Below, piece after piece: positions 31,528-39,708 of a stretch of 64,000 nucleotides of DNA. The position numbers and the translations under genes are program-made. The notes beneath the pieces are model-generated. The model saw only the letters and a program-made list of their open reading frames with translations. It had not been told where the DNA came from and made no database searches. Source of the DNA: Saccharothrix sp. S26 (GTDB taxonomy: Bacteria > Actinomycetota > Actinomycetes > Mycobacteriales > Pseudonocardiaceae); NCBI RefSeq assembly GCF_021390395.1, contig NZ_JAJUWT010000004.1, positions 338,234-402,233 on the forward strand. The letters are read 5' to 3'. The stretch's first letter is position 1. Each line of letters starts with the position of its first letter.

Positions 31528-32334
31528 ATGGCCGTGCAGCACAACAACCCGGAATTCGCCGAGATCGCCCGGCGCGCCACGATCCTGCGCACGCAGGTGG
31601 GCTCGGGCGTGCACGGGACCGCCATCGAGGGCACCGACGACCGCGATGAGATGGGCATGTGCGTCGAGCCGCCGGAGTTCGTCATCGGGCTGCGCCGCTT
31701 CGAGCAGTACATCCACCGCAGCGCCGAGGAGCGCACCGGCGTGGTCAACACCCCGTCCGGTCCCGGTGATCTCGACCTGGTCACCTACTCGTTGCGCAAG
31801 TGGCTGCGGCTGGCGTTGCAGGGCAACCCGACCGTGCTGCTGCCGCTGTTCGCGCCCGAGCACGAGATCGTCACCGTCACCGAGCTGGGCCGCGACCTGC
31901 GCGCCAACGCCGACATGGTCGTGTCGCGGCTGGCCGGGAGGCGGTTCATCGGCTACCTGAACAGCCAGCGCCGGCGCATGGTGGACGGCACGGTGGCCCG
32001 GCGCGTCAACCGGCCCGAGCTGGTGGCGCGGCACGGCTACGACACGAAGTACGCCGCCCACATGGTGCGGTTGGGCGTGCAGGGCGTCGAGCTGCTGGAG
32101 ACCGGCCGCATCACGCTGCCGATGCCCGAGCCGTGGCTGACCTGGATCCGCGACCTGCGGCAGGGGCGGCACACGCGGGAGGAGGCGATGGACGCCGCCG
32201 CGTCGCTGGAGGCCAGGCTGGAGGAGCTGCTCCTGGACTCGTCGCTGCCCGAGCGGCCCGACTACGCCCGAGCCGACAAGTGGCTGGTCGAGGCCTACGA
32301 GTCGACGTGGTCGACGGTGTGGTCGACGTCCTGA
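31528..32334 (+). CDS. RlaP-like nucleotidyltransferase (DNA polymerase beta superfamily)
   Basis: 268 residues. The N-terminal motif VGSGVHGTAIEGTDDRDEMG (about 22-41) is the Gly-Ser plus paired acidic pattern of a minimal nucleotidyltransferase; a third Asp lies in GPGDLDLVTYSL. The sequence fits the RlaP group (RNA-repair-associated polymerase-beta-like proteins), though no RNA ligase gene is nearby. The ATG at 31528 has its AGGGGG almost touching it; the in-frame GTG at 31534 would have better spacing. Substrate unknown. Confidence 0.75.
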   Translation: MAVQHNNPEFAEIARRATILRTQVGSGVHGTAIEGTDDRDEMGMCVEPPEFVIGLRRFEQYIHRSAEERTGVVNTPSGPGDLDLVTYSLRKWLRLALQGNPTVLLPLFAPEHEIVTVTELGRDLRANADMVVSRLAGRRFIGYLNSQRRRMVDGTVARRVNRPELVARHGYDTKYAAHMVRLGVQGVELLETGRITLPMPEPWLTWIRDLRQGRHTREEAMDAAASLEARLEELLLDSSLPERPDYARADKWLVEAYESTWSTVWSTS

Positions 32335-32382
32335 CGCGGTGTCGTGAGTGCGGTCACGTGCGCGGAAGTTACCGACAGGTTC

Positions 32383-32388
32383 TAGTCT
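32383..32388 (+). promoter_or_regulatory. -10 element of a leaderless transcript
   Basis: TAGTCT seven bases before the GTG at 32396 and no ribosome-binding sequence. This spacing puts the transcript start at the start codon. The -35 region is weak. Confidence 0.45.
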
Positions 32389-32395
32389 GGCCGAC

Positions 32396-32683
32396 GTGGC
32401 AGAGGACAAGAGGATCGGGCGCGCGGTGAAGACGGCGACGGCGTTCGTGGCCGCGCACGGCAAGCCCGCCCGGGCGGTCGTGGAGAACGTCGGGCGGGCC
32501 GGTGCGCGGGTCGTGCTGGTCGGCGACGACGGGGCCATGGGCGACGTGGTGCTGCCGGACGTGGCGTCGGCGGAGGCCGTGGTCGAGGCGGTGGCGGACC
32601 TGGAGCGGCACGAGTGGGACCGCGAGACGACGGCCGCGGTGAAGATCGGACCGGCGCACCGGCGCAAGATGGCCGGTCGATGA
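32396..32683 (+). CDS. Conserved small protein of unknown function, coupled to an ATP-grasp gene
   Basis: 95 residues, rich in Ala, Val and Lys, no membrane segment. It has helix-strand alternation (VKTATAFVAAHGKPARAVVE, ARVVLVGDDG) and a basic C-terminus (AHRRKMAGR). I do not recognise the family. The GTG at 32396 is chosen from the -10-like TAGTCT seven bases upstream; the open frame runs back to 32348 without a better start. Its stop overlaps the ATP-grasp start (ATGA), so the two products probably act together. Confidence 0.65.
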   Translation: MAEDKRIGRAVKTATAFVAAHGKPARAVVENVGRAGARVVLVGDDGAMGDVVLPDVASAEAVVEAVADLERHEWDRETTAAVKIGPAHRRKMAGR

Positions 32684-33531
32684 AGGTCGTCTTCGCCACC
32701 TGCGACTCGCTGCCCACCGGTGACGGCGACGACGACGCGCTGCTCGACGCGCTGGCCGACGTCGGCGTGCAGGCGTCGTGGACGACGTGGGGCACGCCGG
32801 TGCAGGCCGACCTGGTCGTGCTGCGGTCCACCTGGGACTACACCGAGCGGCTGCCGGAGTTCCTGGCGTGGTGCGACGCCGAGCCCGCGCTGGTGAACCC
32901 GGCGTCGGTGGTGCGGTGGAACACCGACAAGACCTACCTGGTCGACCTCGCGCGCCACGGCGTGCCGGTCGTGCCCACGGCGGTGGCCGGGCCGGGCTTC
33001 GCCGACTGGCCGGACGGCGAGTTCGTGGTGAAGCCGACCGTCGGCGCCGGGTCGCGGGGCGCGCTGCGCGTCGCCGCCGGCGACCACGGGACGGCCGCCG
33101 CGCACCTGGCCGCCCTCGGTGCGCCCGCGCTCGTGCAGCCGTACCAGTCGCACGTGGACTCGGTCGGTGAGACCGCGATGGTGTTCCTGGGCGGCCAGTA
33201 CTCGCACGCGTTCACCAAGGGCGCGATGCTCACGCCGGACGCCGAGTACGACGAGTCCGGCCTGTACATCGTGGAACGCCTGTCCGGCGCGACGCCGTCA
33301 CCGGCGCAGCGCCGCGTCGCCGAGGACGTGCTGGACGCCGCCGCCGAGCTGACCGGCCTGCGCCGCGACGAGTTCCTGTACGCCCGCGTCGACTTGATCC
33401 CGGGCCCCGACACCGCGCCGCTGCTGCTGGAACTGGAGCTGGTCGAGCCCTCCCTGGGCTTCCGCCAGACCGACGCCACCGCACCGCTCCGGTTCGCCTC
33501 GGCGGTCCGCGCGGCGCTGGCCCGGCGCTAG
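32680..33531 (+). CDS. ATP-grasp family ligase of unknown substrate
   Basis: 283 residues. ATP-grasp fold of the glutathione-synthetase/RimK-like type: STWDYTERLPEFLAW and NTDKTYLVDLARHGVPVVPT (N-terminal domain), EFVVKPTVGAGSRGA (about 118-132, nucleotide-binding Lys and Gly-rich loop) and LLLELELVEPSLGF (about 247-260, metal-binding Glu residues). These enzymes join a carboxylate to an amine or thiol using ATP. The ATG lies in an ATGA overlap with the 95-residue protein. A 17-bp hairpin terminator follows. Confidence 0.8.
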   Translation: MKVVFATCDSLPTGDGDDDALLDALADVGVQASWTTWGTPVQADLVVLRSTWDYTERLPEFLAWCDAEPALVNPASVVRWNTDKTYLVDLARHGVPVVPTAVAGPGFADWPDGEFVVKPTVGAGSRGALRVAAGDHGTAAAHLAALGAPALVQPYQSHVDSVGETAMVFLGGQYSHAFTKGAMLTPDAEYDESGLYIVERLSGATPSPAQRRVAEDVLDAAAELTGLRRDEFLYARVDLIPGPDTAPLLLELELVEPSLGFRQTDATAPLRFASAVRAALARR

Positions 33532-33544
33532 GACCACCCGAAAC

Positions 33545-33583
33545 GCCGAACGCCGCAGCCCACGTGGGGCTGCGGCGTTCGGC
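33545..33583. terminator. Bidirectional hairpin terminator, ATP-grasp gene / symporter
   Basis: Perfect 17-bp stem (33545-33561 with 33567-33583) and a 5-base loop, between convergent stops at 33531 and 33590. Confidence 0.88.
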
Positions 33584-33589
33584 ACCGCG

Positions 33590-35164
33590 TCACCTCAGGC
33601 CGGAGCCGATCCCGGTCAGCGACCGGACCTCCATCTCGGCCTGCTTGGCCGGGTCGGCCTTCTCCTTGCTCAGGATCGTGCCGAGGTAGCCGCACAGGAA
33701 CGAGAACGGGATCGACACCAGGCCCGGGTTGCTCAGCGGGAACCAGGCGAAGTCGACGTCGGGGAAGATCGAGGACTTCGCGCCGGACACGGCGGGGGAG
33801 AAGGCGAGCAGCACGATGCACGACCCGAGGCCGCCGTACACCGCCCACAGCGTCCCCGGCGTGTTGAACCGCTTCCAGAACATCGAGTAGATGATCGTCG
33901 ACAGGTTCGCCGACGCCGCCAGCGCGAACGCCAGCGCCACCAGGAACGCCACGTTCTGCCCGTTCGCCGCGATGCCGCCGACGATCGCCAGCAGGCCGAC
34001 CACGATCGCGGTCAACCGGGCGACCCGGACCTCCGAGCGGGGGTCGGCCTGGCCCTGCTTGATCACGTTCGCGTACACGTCGTGCGCGAACGACGCCGAC
34101 GCGGTCAACGTCAGACCGGCCACCACCGCGAGGATCGTCGCGAACGCCACCGCGCTCACCACGCCCAGCAGCACCGCGCCGCCGATCTCGTAGGCCAGCA
34201 GCGGCGCGGCCGAGTTCTCGCCGCCCGGGGCCGCGGCGATCTCCTTCGACCCGACCAGCGCCAGCGCGCCGAACCCGATGACCAGCGTGCACAGGTAGAA
34301 GGTGGCCATCATCCACGTCGCCCACACCACCGAACGGCGCGCCTCGCGGGCGTTCGGCACGGTGTAGAACCGCATCAGCACGTGCGGCAGCGACGCCGTG
34401 CCGAGCACGAGGGCCAGCGCCAGCGAGATGAAGTCCAACTGGCTGGTGGGCGTGCCGCCGTACCGCACGCCCGGTTGCAGCACCTCCGGCCCGAGCGGGG
34501 TGTTGCGCGACGCCGTCTCCAGGATCGCCGACAGGCTGAACCCGAACTTGCCGAGCAGGAACACCGACATCAGGGTCACGCACATGATCAGGAAGACGGC
34601 CTTGATGATCTGCACCCACGTGGTGCCCTTCATGCCGCCCACCAGCACGTACAGCACCATGACGATGCCGACCACGGCGATGATCACCGACTGGCCGACC
34701 TTGCTGTGCACGTCCAGCAGCAGCGCCATCAGCGCGCCCGCGCCCGCCATCTGCGCGATCATGTAGAACAGCGAGATCACCAGGGTCACGTTCGCCGCCG
34801 CGGCGCGCACCGGGCGCTGCCGCATCCGGAACGCCAGCACGTCGCCGAGGGTGAACCGGCCGGTGTTGCGCAGCCGCTCCGAGATGATCATCAGGCCGAG
34901 CAGCCAGGACACCACCCAGCCGATCGAGTACAGGAACCCGTCGTAGCCGTTGACCGCGATGCTGCCGGAGATGCCGAGGAACGACGCGGCGGACAGGAAG
35001 TCGCCCGACAGCGCGATGCCGTTCTGCGGCCCGGTGAAGCTGCTGCCCGCGGCGTAGTAGTCCGACGCGGTGGCGTTGCGGGTGCCCGCCCGGTACACGA
35101 TGTAGAGGGTGATCAACACGAAGACGCCGAAGACGCCGAGGTTGATCGCCGTGTTGCCGCCCAT
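33590..35164 (-). CDS. actP: Sodium:solute symporter, acetate permease type
   Basis: 524 residues, SSS family, about 13 membrane segments. Visible are ASDYYAAGSSFTGPQNGIALSGDFLSAASFLGI-type opening (about 33-65), GTASLPHVLMRFYTV (sodium-coupling region of the ActP subgroup) and FAHDVYANVIKQG. It probably imports acetate or other short-chain monocarboxylates. The ATG at 35164 overlaps the DUF485 stop (ATGA), and this DUF485-ActP pair is a classic one. The open frame upstream is a shadow of the DUF485 gene. Confidence 0.88.
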   Translation of the reverse strand: MGGNTAINLGVFGVFVLITLYIVYRAGTRNATASDYYAAGSSFTGPQNGIALSGDFLSAASFLGISGSIAVNGYDGFLYSIGWVVSWLLGLMIISERLRNTGRFTLGDVLAFRMRQRPVRAAAANVTLVISLFYMIAQMAGAGALMALLLDVHSKVGQSVIIAVVGIVMVLYVLVGGMKGTTWVQIIKAVFLIMCVTLMSVFLLGKFGFSLSAILETASRNTPLGPEVLQPGVRYGGTPTSQLDFISLALALVLGTASLPHVLMRFYTVPNAREARRSVVWATWMMATFYLCTLVIGFGALALVGSKEIAAAPGGENSAAPLLAYEIGGAVLLGVVSAVAFATILAVVAGLTLTASASFAHDVYANVIKQGQADPRSEVRVARLTAIVVGLLAIVGGIAANGQNVAFLVALAFALAASANLSTIIYSMFWKRFNTPGTLWAVYGGLGSCIVLLAFSPAVSGAKSSIFPDVDFAWFPLSNPGLVSIPFSFLCGYLGTILSKEKADPAKQAEMEVRSLTGIGSGLR

Positions 35165-35580
35165 CAGCCCTGGTCCTCCGCGGTGAGCGAGCGGACCGCG
35201 TCGACCTGCGGGTCGAGCTTGCGCCGCGCGTAGCGCGCGTACCCCAGCGTCAGCGCGATCGTCGTGACGAACTGGAGCAGCCCGAACAGCAGGCCCAGGT
35301 TGATCACGCCCCACACGGGCGTGCCCATCAGGTCCGGCGCGTACGCCGACAGCGCCACGTAGCCCAGGTACCACAGCAGGAACCCGCACGTGGCGGGCAC
35401 CACGAAGACCGTGATCCGCCGGCGCAGCTCGCGGAAATCACCGCTCGCCTGGAGCGCGACGAAGTCCGGGTCGCCCGCTTCGTCGACCAACAGGGGCGTG
35501 CCCGGGTCGTCGAAAGTGGCGAAGCCGCGCCCGCCGCGGGCGGGTCTCGAATCCGTCGGAGGCAGGATCGCCTTCGTCAT
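35164..35580 (-). CDS. DUF485 membrane protein, symporter partner
   Basis: 138 residues with two membrane segments (about 62-83 and 94-118) after a polar N-terminus. The segment FRELRRRITVFVVPAT and the late TLGYARYARRKLDP match the DUF485 family (YjcH-like), which is co-transcribed with acetate permeases. The role is uncertain, perhaps stability or regulation of the symporter. The ATG at 35580 is preceded by GGAGG; the longer frame to 35613 lacks a site. Confidence 0.85.
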   Translation of the reverse strand: MTKAILPPTDSRPARGGRGFATFDDPGTPLLVDEAGDPDFVALQASGDFRELRRRITVFVVPATCGFLLWYLGYVALSAYAPDLMGTPVWGVINLGLLFGLLQFVTTIALTLGYARYARRKLDPQVDAVRSLTAEDQG

Positions 35581-35642
35581 CAATCCTCCACGGGGATTTG
35601 CCTCGCCGCGCACGCGGATGCGCGGGCCGGCGGCGAGCGCTC

Positions 35643-35670
35643 AGCGTAACCGCGTTGGGCCGTCAGTCAA
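35643..35670 (-). promoter_or_regulatory. Promoter of the DUF485-actP operon
   Basis: Reading on the minus strand: TTGACT (35670-35665), 16 bases, TACGCT (35648-35643). Good fit to the principal sigma factor; leader about 55 bases. Confidence 0.55.
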
Positions 35671-35794
35671 CGACGTGACGCCAACGGCCGCGCCATCGCT
35701 GCCTGGTTGACGCCGGACCGTTGCCTCGATCGGCCTCCGATGCACCCACCGTCGTCACGCTGCGCCGATCGGATGAGGACCGACCGCAAGGTCG

Positions 35795-35823
35795 TTGTCC
35801 CACGCCTGTCCACCACCTACTAT
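35795..35823 (+). promoter_or_regulatory. Promoter of the conservon
   Basis: TTGTCC (35795-35800), 17 bases, TACTAT (35818-35823). Good spacing and -10 match; leader about 80 bases before the cvnA start. Confidence 0.5.
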
Positions 35824-35911
35824 CCGCCCAGCAACACCCACGCTCGTCGGTCATCAATGCGTCGACGTCGTTCAACTTCGAAACAACTACGGACTTTCCG
35901 GGGCTTGTCTG

Positions 35912-38497
35912 GTGACTGGCGACAACAACGCGCGCGGGCAGTGGTGGAGCGCCGTCGCGGACTGGCGGAATTGGCGCCTGCCCGTCAAGCTCGCCGCCGT
36001 CCTGGCGGTGCCCGTGCTCGTCGCCGTCGGCGCGGGCCTGGTGCAGATCCGCGGGTACGTCAAGAGCGCCGACACCTACGCCGCCATGCAGCGCATCGTG
36101 ACGCTGCGTGCCGGCATCGACCCCTTGATCGCGGGCGTGCAGGCCGAACGCGCGTTCTCCGCGCAGCGGCGCGAGGGCGCGGGCGTCGTCGAGAAGGACT
36201 TCCGCGAACTGACCCGCGCCACCGACAACGCCGCCGCCGGTGTGCGGAACCTGATGGAGCGCACCACGACCCTCGGCGAGGTCGCCAACGCCCGGTTCCG
36301 CGACGTGATCGTCCAGCTCGACGGCCTGCCCCAACTCCGCGAACGGGTGGTGTCGGGCAGCGTCGACCTGGAAGGCGCGATCGGCGGCTACACCGTCGTC
36401 ACGCGCGCCCTGCTCGACTTCGACCAGGCCATGGTCGGCGACTTCGGCGACCCGGCCCTGTCCGGCACCGCGACCGCCCTGCACAACCTGGCCATGGCGG
36501 GCGAGCAGGTGTCCTGGCAGCACGCCACGGTGCTGGCCGGCATCAGCCGCGGCAGGCTGACCGACAACGAGGTCACCGCGCTGGAGCAGTCCTACACCCG
36601 CCAGCAGGACAAGCTGGCCGACTTCTCGGCCGTGGCCACGCCCCAGCAGCAGGCCGACTACCGCAGCACGGTCTCCGGCCAGGAGGTCGACCTGCGCAAC
36701 AGCCTGTTCCAACAGGTCCGCGTCAACTCCGGCGCGGTGGAGCTGCTGGTCAAGGCCGACGCCTGGAACAGCGGCTCGGAGAGCACCCTCAAGCAGCTCG
36801 GCGTGGTGCTGCGCTCCCTGGAGAACCAGCTGACCGCCGCCGCGGGCCGGTTGCAGGACTCCACCAGCGACCGGGCGGGCGCGGCGGCCGTGATCCTGCT
36901 GGCGTCGATGTTCGCCGCCGCCGCCGTCGGTTTCGTGGTCGGCAGCTACCTGCTGCGCTCCCTGCGCGCGCTGCGCACCGCCGCGCTGGACGTCGCCGAG
37001 CACCGCCTGCCCACCCTGGTCGCGCAACTGCGGGAGAACGCCGCGCACGACGTCACCGTCGAGCCCGTGCCCGTGGACACCAAGGAGGAGCTGGGCCAGT
37101 TGGCGCGCGCGTTCGACGCGGTGCACCGGCAGGCGGTCAGCTCCGCCGCCGAGCAGGCCGACCTGCGCACCGGCATGCGCAACGCGTTCATCAACCTGTC
37201 CCGCCGCAGCCAGGGCCTGGTCGAGCGGCAGCTCAAGCTCATGGAGGAGCTGGAGCGGCAGGAGGAGAACCCCGAGCAGCTCGCGAACCTGTTCAAGCTG
37301 GACAACCTCGCCACCCGGATGCGCCGCAACAACGAGAACCTCATGGTGCTGTCCGGCAGCGACGTTGCCCGCCGCTTCACCCGCCCGGTGCCGCTGGGCG
37401 ACGTGCTGCGCGCCGCCGCGTCCGAGATCGAGCAGTACCAGCGGGTCGTCGTGCAGACCACGCCGTCGGTGGAGGTCGTCGGCTACGCCGCGGGCGACCT
37501 GGTCCGGCTGGTCGCCGAGCTGCTGGACAACGCGACCACGTTCTCCCCGCCGCGCACCCAGGTGATCGTCGGCGGACGGCCCCGGCCCGGCGGTGGCGTG
37601 CTCGTCGACGTGGTCGACCTCGGCGTCGGCATGTCGGAGGAGGACCTGGCGCAGGCCAACCGCCGGATCGCGCTGGCCGCGGCGGAGGACAACGGCGAGC
37701 TGCCCGTGTCCCGCCAGCTCGGCCTGTACGTGGTCGGCAGGCTCGCCGGGCGGCACGGCATCGACGTGGTGCTGCGCGAGCAGGGCGACGGGTTGCGCGC
37801 GGTCGTGGCGCTGCCCGCCGAGCTGGTCCGCGCGACCGGCCCGATGCCCTCGCGCGTGACGCCGTCGGCCATCCCGTCGCCGTCCACCGGGCCGCAGCCC
37901 CGCGCCACGGGCCCGCAGCAGGCCGTGCCGCACTCGACCGGCCCGCAGCCGGTCGTCAACAGTCACTCCACCGGGCCGCAGCCCGCCGTGCCGCGCGTGA
38001 ACGGGCACTCGACCGGTCCGCAGCCGGTCCTGCCGCGCGCCGCCGTGCCGCAGCCCGTGCCGCCGCAGCCGGTCCTGCCGCCCGCGGTGCCGTTGAAGGA
38101 GGACGGGTGGAGCCCGTTCCGCGGGCGGACGATCGACCAGCCCGCCACCCCGCCCGCCACGCCGGCGCCCGCGCCGCGGCGGACGGCCTCGACCTGGTTC
38201 GGCGGCGCGCCGCTGCCGCCCGGACCGGCGGAACCGGCGCGGCACCGCGCCGCGGACACCCACGTGCGCGGGGAGGCGCCCGTGAACGACAAGCCCGTCA
38301 ACGACGTTCCGGGGGAACTGCCCAAGAGGCGGCCCCGGACCAATCTGGTGGCCGAACGGCCGAGTGCGCCCGACGCGGTGGCACCCGTAAGGAGGGATCC
38401 GCAGGCGACACGCGGTTTCCTCGCCAGCTACCAGACCGGGATCCGGCAAGGTGTGCGGGGATCCGGTGAGAATCGAGCTGGGCAGGAGAACGGATGA
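35912..38497 (+). CDS. cvnA: Conservon sensor-kinase-like protein CvnA (nitrate/nitrite sensor type)
   Basis: 861 residues. One membrane segment (about 26-44), an extracytoplasmic helical sensor of the NIT type (about 50-320), a second membrane segment (about 330-350), HAMP and coiled helix, then an ATPase domain with LVRLVAELLDNATTFSPP (N-box, about 530-547) and DLGVGMSEEDL (G1). The phosphoacceptor region is degenerate, as in CvnA proteins. The C-terminal 230 residues are Pro-rich with five STGPQP-type repeats (about 655-710). The GTG at 35912 has no clear ribosome site, so the start is uncertain. Coupled to cvnB by ATGA. Confidence 0.85.
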   Translation: MTGDNNARGQWWSAVADWRNWRLPVKLAAVLAVPVLVAVGAGLVQIRGYVKSADTYAAMQRIVTLRAGIDPLIAGVQAERAFSAQRREGAGVVEKDFRELTRATDNAAAGVRNLMERTTTLGEVANARFRDVIVQLDGLPQLRERVVSGSVDLEGAIGGYTVVTRALLDFDQAMVGDFGDPALSGTATALHNLAMAGEQVSWQHATVLAGISRGRLTDNEVTALEQSYTRQQDKLADFSAVATPQQQADYRSTVSGQEVDLRNSLFQQVRVNSGAVELLVKADAWNSGSESTLKQLGVVLRSLENQLTAAAGRLQDSTSDRAGAAAVILLASMFAAAAVGFVVGSYLLRSLRALRTAALDVAEHRLPTLVAQLRENAAHDVTVEPVPVDTKEELGQLARAFDAVHRQAVSSAAEQADLRTGMRNAFINLSRRSQGLVERQLKLMEELERQEENPEQLANLFKLDNLATRMRRNNENLMVLSGSDVARRFTRPVPLGDVLRAAASEIEQYQRVVVQTTPSVEVVGYAAGDLVRLVAELLDNATTFSPPRTQVIVGGRPRPGGGVLVDVVDLGVGMSEEDLAQANRRIALAAAEDNGELPVSRQLGLYVVGRLAGRHGIDVVLREQGDGLRAVVALPAELVRATGPMPSRVTPSAIPSPSTGPQPRATGPQQAVPHSTGPQPVVNSHSTGPQPAVPRVNGHSTGPQPVLPRAAVPQPVPPQPVLPPAVPLKEDGWSPFRGRTIDQPATPPATPAPAPRRTASTWFGGAPLPPGPAEPARHRAADTHVRGEAPVNDKPVNDVPGELPKRRPRTNLVAERPSAPDAVAPVRRDPQATRGFLASYQTGIRQGVRGSGENRAGQENG

Positions 38498-38937
38498 GCA
38501 CGCAGAAGTCGCGGCAGGTCGACCAGTTCGGCTGGCTGGTGGGCAACTTCGTCGATCGCGTGCCCGGGGTGGCCCACGCCGTGGTGATCTCGGTGGACGG
38601 CCTGTTGCTGACCGCGTCCAACGGGCTGCCCGACGACCGGGCAGACCAGTTGGCCGCGATCGCGGCGGGCGTGGCGAGCCTGACCGAGTCGGCGGCGAGG
38701 TGCTTCGACGGCGGCGGCGTGTTGCGCTCGGTGATCGAGATGCAGTACGGGATCATGCTGCTGATGTCCATCAGGGACGGCTCGTGCCTCGCCGTGCTCG
38801 CCGCCCCGGACGCCGACGTCGGCCAGGTCGCCTACGAGATGACCGTGGTCGTGGACCAGGTCGGCCAGCTCTTGACCCCCGAGCTGCGCGCCCAGCTCCA
38901 CGGTGCGAAGCGGATGATGGCCCGCCCGTCTGCGTGA
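38494..38937 (+). CDS. cvnB: Roadblock/LC7 protein CvnB
   Basis: 147 residues. Roadblock/LC7 fold: FGWLVGNFVDRVPGVAHAVVIS, VDGLLLTAS and a conserved DRADQLAAIAAG helix, as in MglB-like partners of small GTPases. In conservons CvnB sits with CvnA, CvnC and the GTPase CvnD at the membrane. The ATG overlaps the cvnA stop. Confidence 0.9.
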   Translation: MSTQKSRQVDQFGWLVGNFVDRVPGVAHAVVISVDGLLLTASNGLPDDRADQLAAIAAGVASLTESAARCFDGGGVLRSVIEMQYGIMLLMSIRDGSCLAVLAAPDADVGQVAYEMTVVVDQVGQLLTPELRAQLHGAKRMMARPSA

Positions 38938-38944
38938 GGTGGTC

Positions 38945-39484
38945 ATGGACCGGAACGAGGAGCCAGGGGCGTCGGACGAGACGTTCGCCGCCCTGCTCAA
39001 CGGGTTCAGCCTCGACTCCTCCCGCCGTCGCAAGCAGGAGAAGCCGAGGCCCGAGCGACCCAGCGCCACGGCCGGTGACACCAGGGACACCAAGCCCCAC
39101 CGGCCGGTCTTCGACGACGACGAGGACGACTTCGAGTACCCGCGCGAGGAGGCGGCGTCGATCGTCCGCGCCTACTCGTGGACCGGTGGCCGCACGACGT
39201 CGTCGTTCCAGCTGGAGCTGGAGACGCTGGTGTCGGCGGTGGACTGGGACTACCCGGGCGCCATGAAGTCCGAGTACCACGAGGTGATCAACCTGGTGGC
39301 CCGGCCGCGCTCGGTGGCGGAGATCGCCGCCCTGCTGCGCCTGCCGCTGGGCGTGGCCAAGGTGCTGTTGGGTGACATGGCCGAACGCGGCCTGATCGAC
39401 GTCCACAGCACCGCCTCCACCGACGGCGCCCAACCGGACCTGGGCCTGATGGAGCGCGTCCTGGCCGGCCTCCGCCGCCTCTGA
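38945..39484 (+). CDS. cvnC: DUF742 protein CvnC
   Basis: 179 residues from the chosen start. A charged N-terminus (1 to about 70) leads to a DUF742 winged-helix-like domain with SIVRAYSWTGGRT, PRSVAEIAALLRLPLGVAKVLL and DMAERGLIDVH. The ATG at 38945 has GAGG at 38936-38939; the GTG at 38939 would overlap that site. The conservon would normally continue with a CvnD GTPase, but the next 224 bases hold a repeat array and then an unrelated regulator. Confidence 0.88.
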   Translation: MDRNEEPGASDETFAALLNGFSLDSSRRRKQEKPRPERPSATAGDTRDTKPHRPVFDDDEDDFEYPREEAASIVRAYSWTGGRTTSSFQLELETLVSAVDWDYPGAMKSEYHEVINLVARPRSVAEIAALLRLPLGVAKVLLGDMAERGLIDVHSTASTDGAQPDLGLMERVLAGLRRL

Positions 39485-39618
39485 CCCCGAGAGTCCTACC
39501 TCCAGAACGCGTGTGTCCTACGTTCGGAACGCGTGTGTCCTACGTTCGGAACGCGTGTGTCCTACGTTCGGAACGCGTGTGTCCTACGTTCGCGACCCCC
39601 GAATTCAACGTTCAGGAC
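39485..39618 (+). repeat. Dispersed 22-bp unit repeat, array 2 (six units, one direction)
   Basis: Units at 39485-39508 (24 bases, CCTCCAGAAC ending), 39509-39530, 39531-39552, 39553-39574, 39575-39596 and 39597-39618. Units two to four are identical (GCGTGT prefix, core GTCCTACGTTCGGAAC). The last is the terminal form with TTCAACGTTCAGGAC. It begins at the base after the cvnC stop. There are no spacers, so it is not a CRISPR. Confidence 0.9.
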
Positions 39619-39631
39619 CGGCGCGCCCCCT

Positions 39632-39661
39632 TTGCGTGATGATCAGCACACGACCTATCGT
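39632..39661 (+). promoter_or_regulatory. Promoter of the GbsR/MarR-like regulator
   Basis: TTGCGT (39632-39637), 18 bases, TATCGT (39656-39661). Confidence 0.45.
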
Positions 39662-39670
39662 GCCTTCAGT

Positions 39671-39688
39671 GCCGACCGAAGTGTCGGC
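39671..39688. promoter_or_regulatory. Inverted repeat, possible operator of the GbsR/MarR-like regulator
   Basis: GCCGAC-CGAAGT-GTCGGC, perfect 6-bp arms, placed between the likely transcript start and the ribosome site of the regulator gene. It suits autoregulation by a dimeric winged-helix protein, or a short leader hairpin. Confidence 0.4.
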
Positions 39689-39708
39689 GGTGGAGCCGAG
39701 GGGGTCTG

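Larger units (their letters stand above)
35581..35911. other. Divergent intergenic region with two promoters
   Basis: 331 bases between the DUF485-actP operon and the conservon. It holds one good promoter for each side (35643-35670 minus; 35795-35823 plus, both listed). The stretch between 35824 and 35911 would be an 85-base leader for the conservon. No gene was seen. Confidence 0.6.

Noticed and set aside
35707..38469. 920-residue open frame inside cvnA on the same strand
   Set aside because: The cvnA frame has membrane, sensor and ATPase features; this one is an Arg-rich shadow.
39485..39618. CRISPR array
   Set aside because: Units are contiguous 22-mers without unique spacers, and no cas gene is present.
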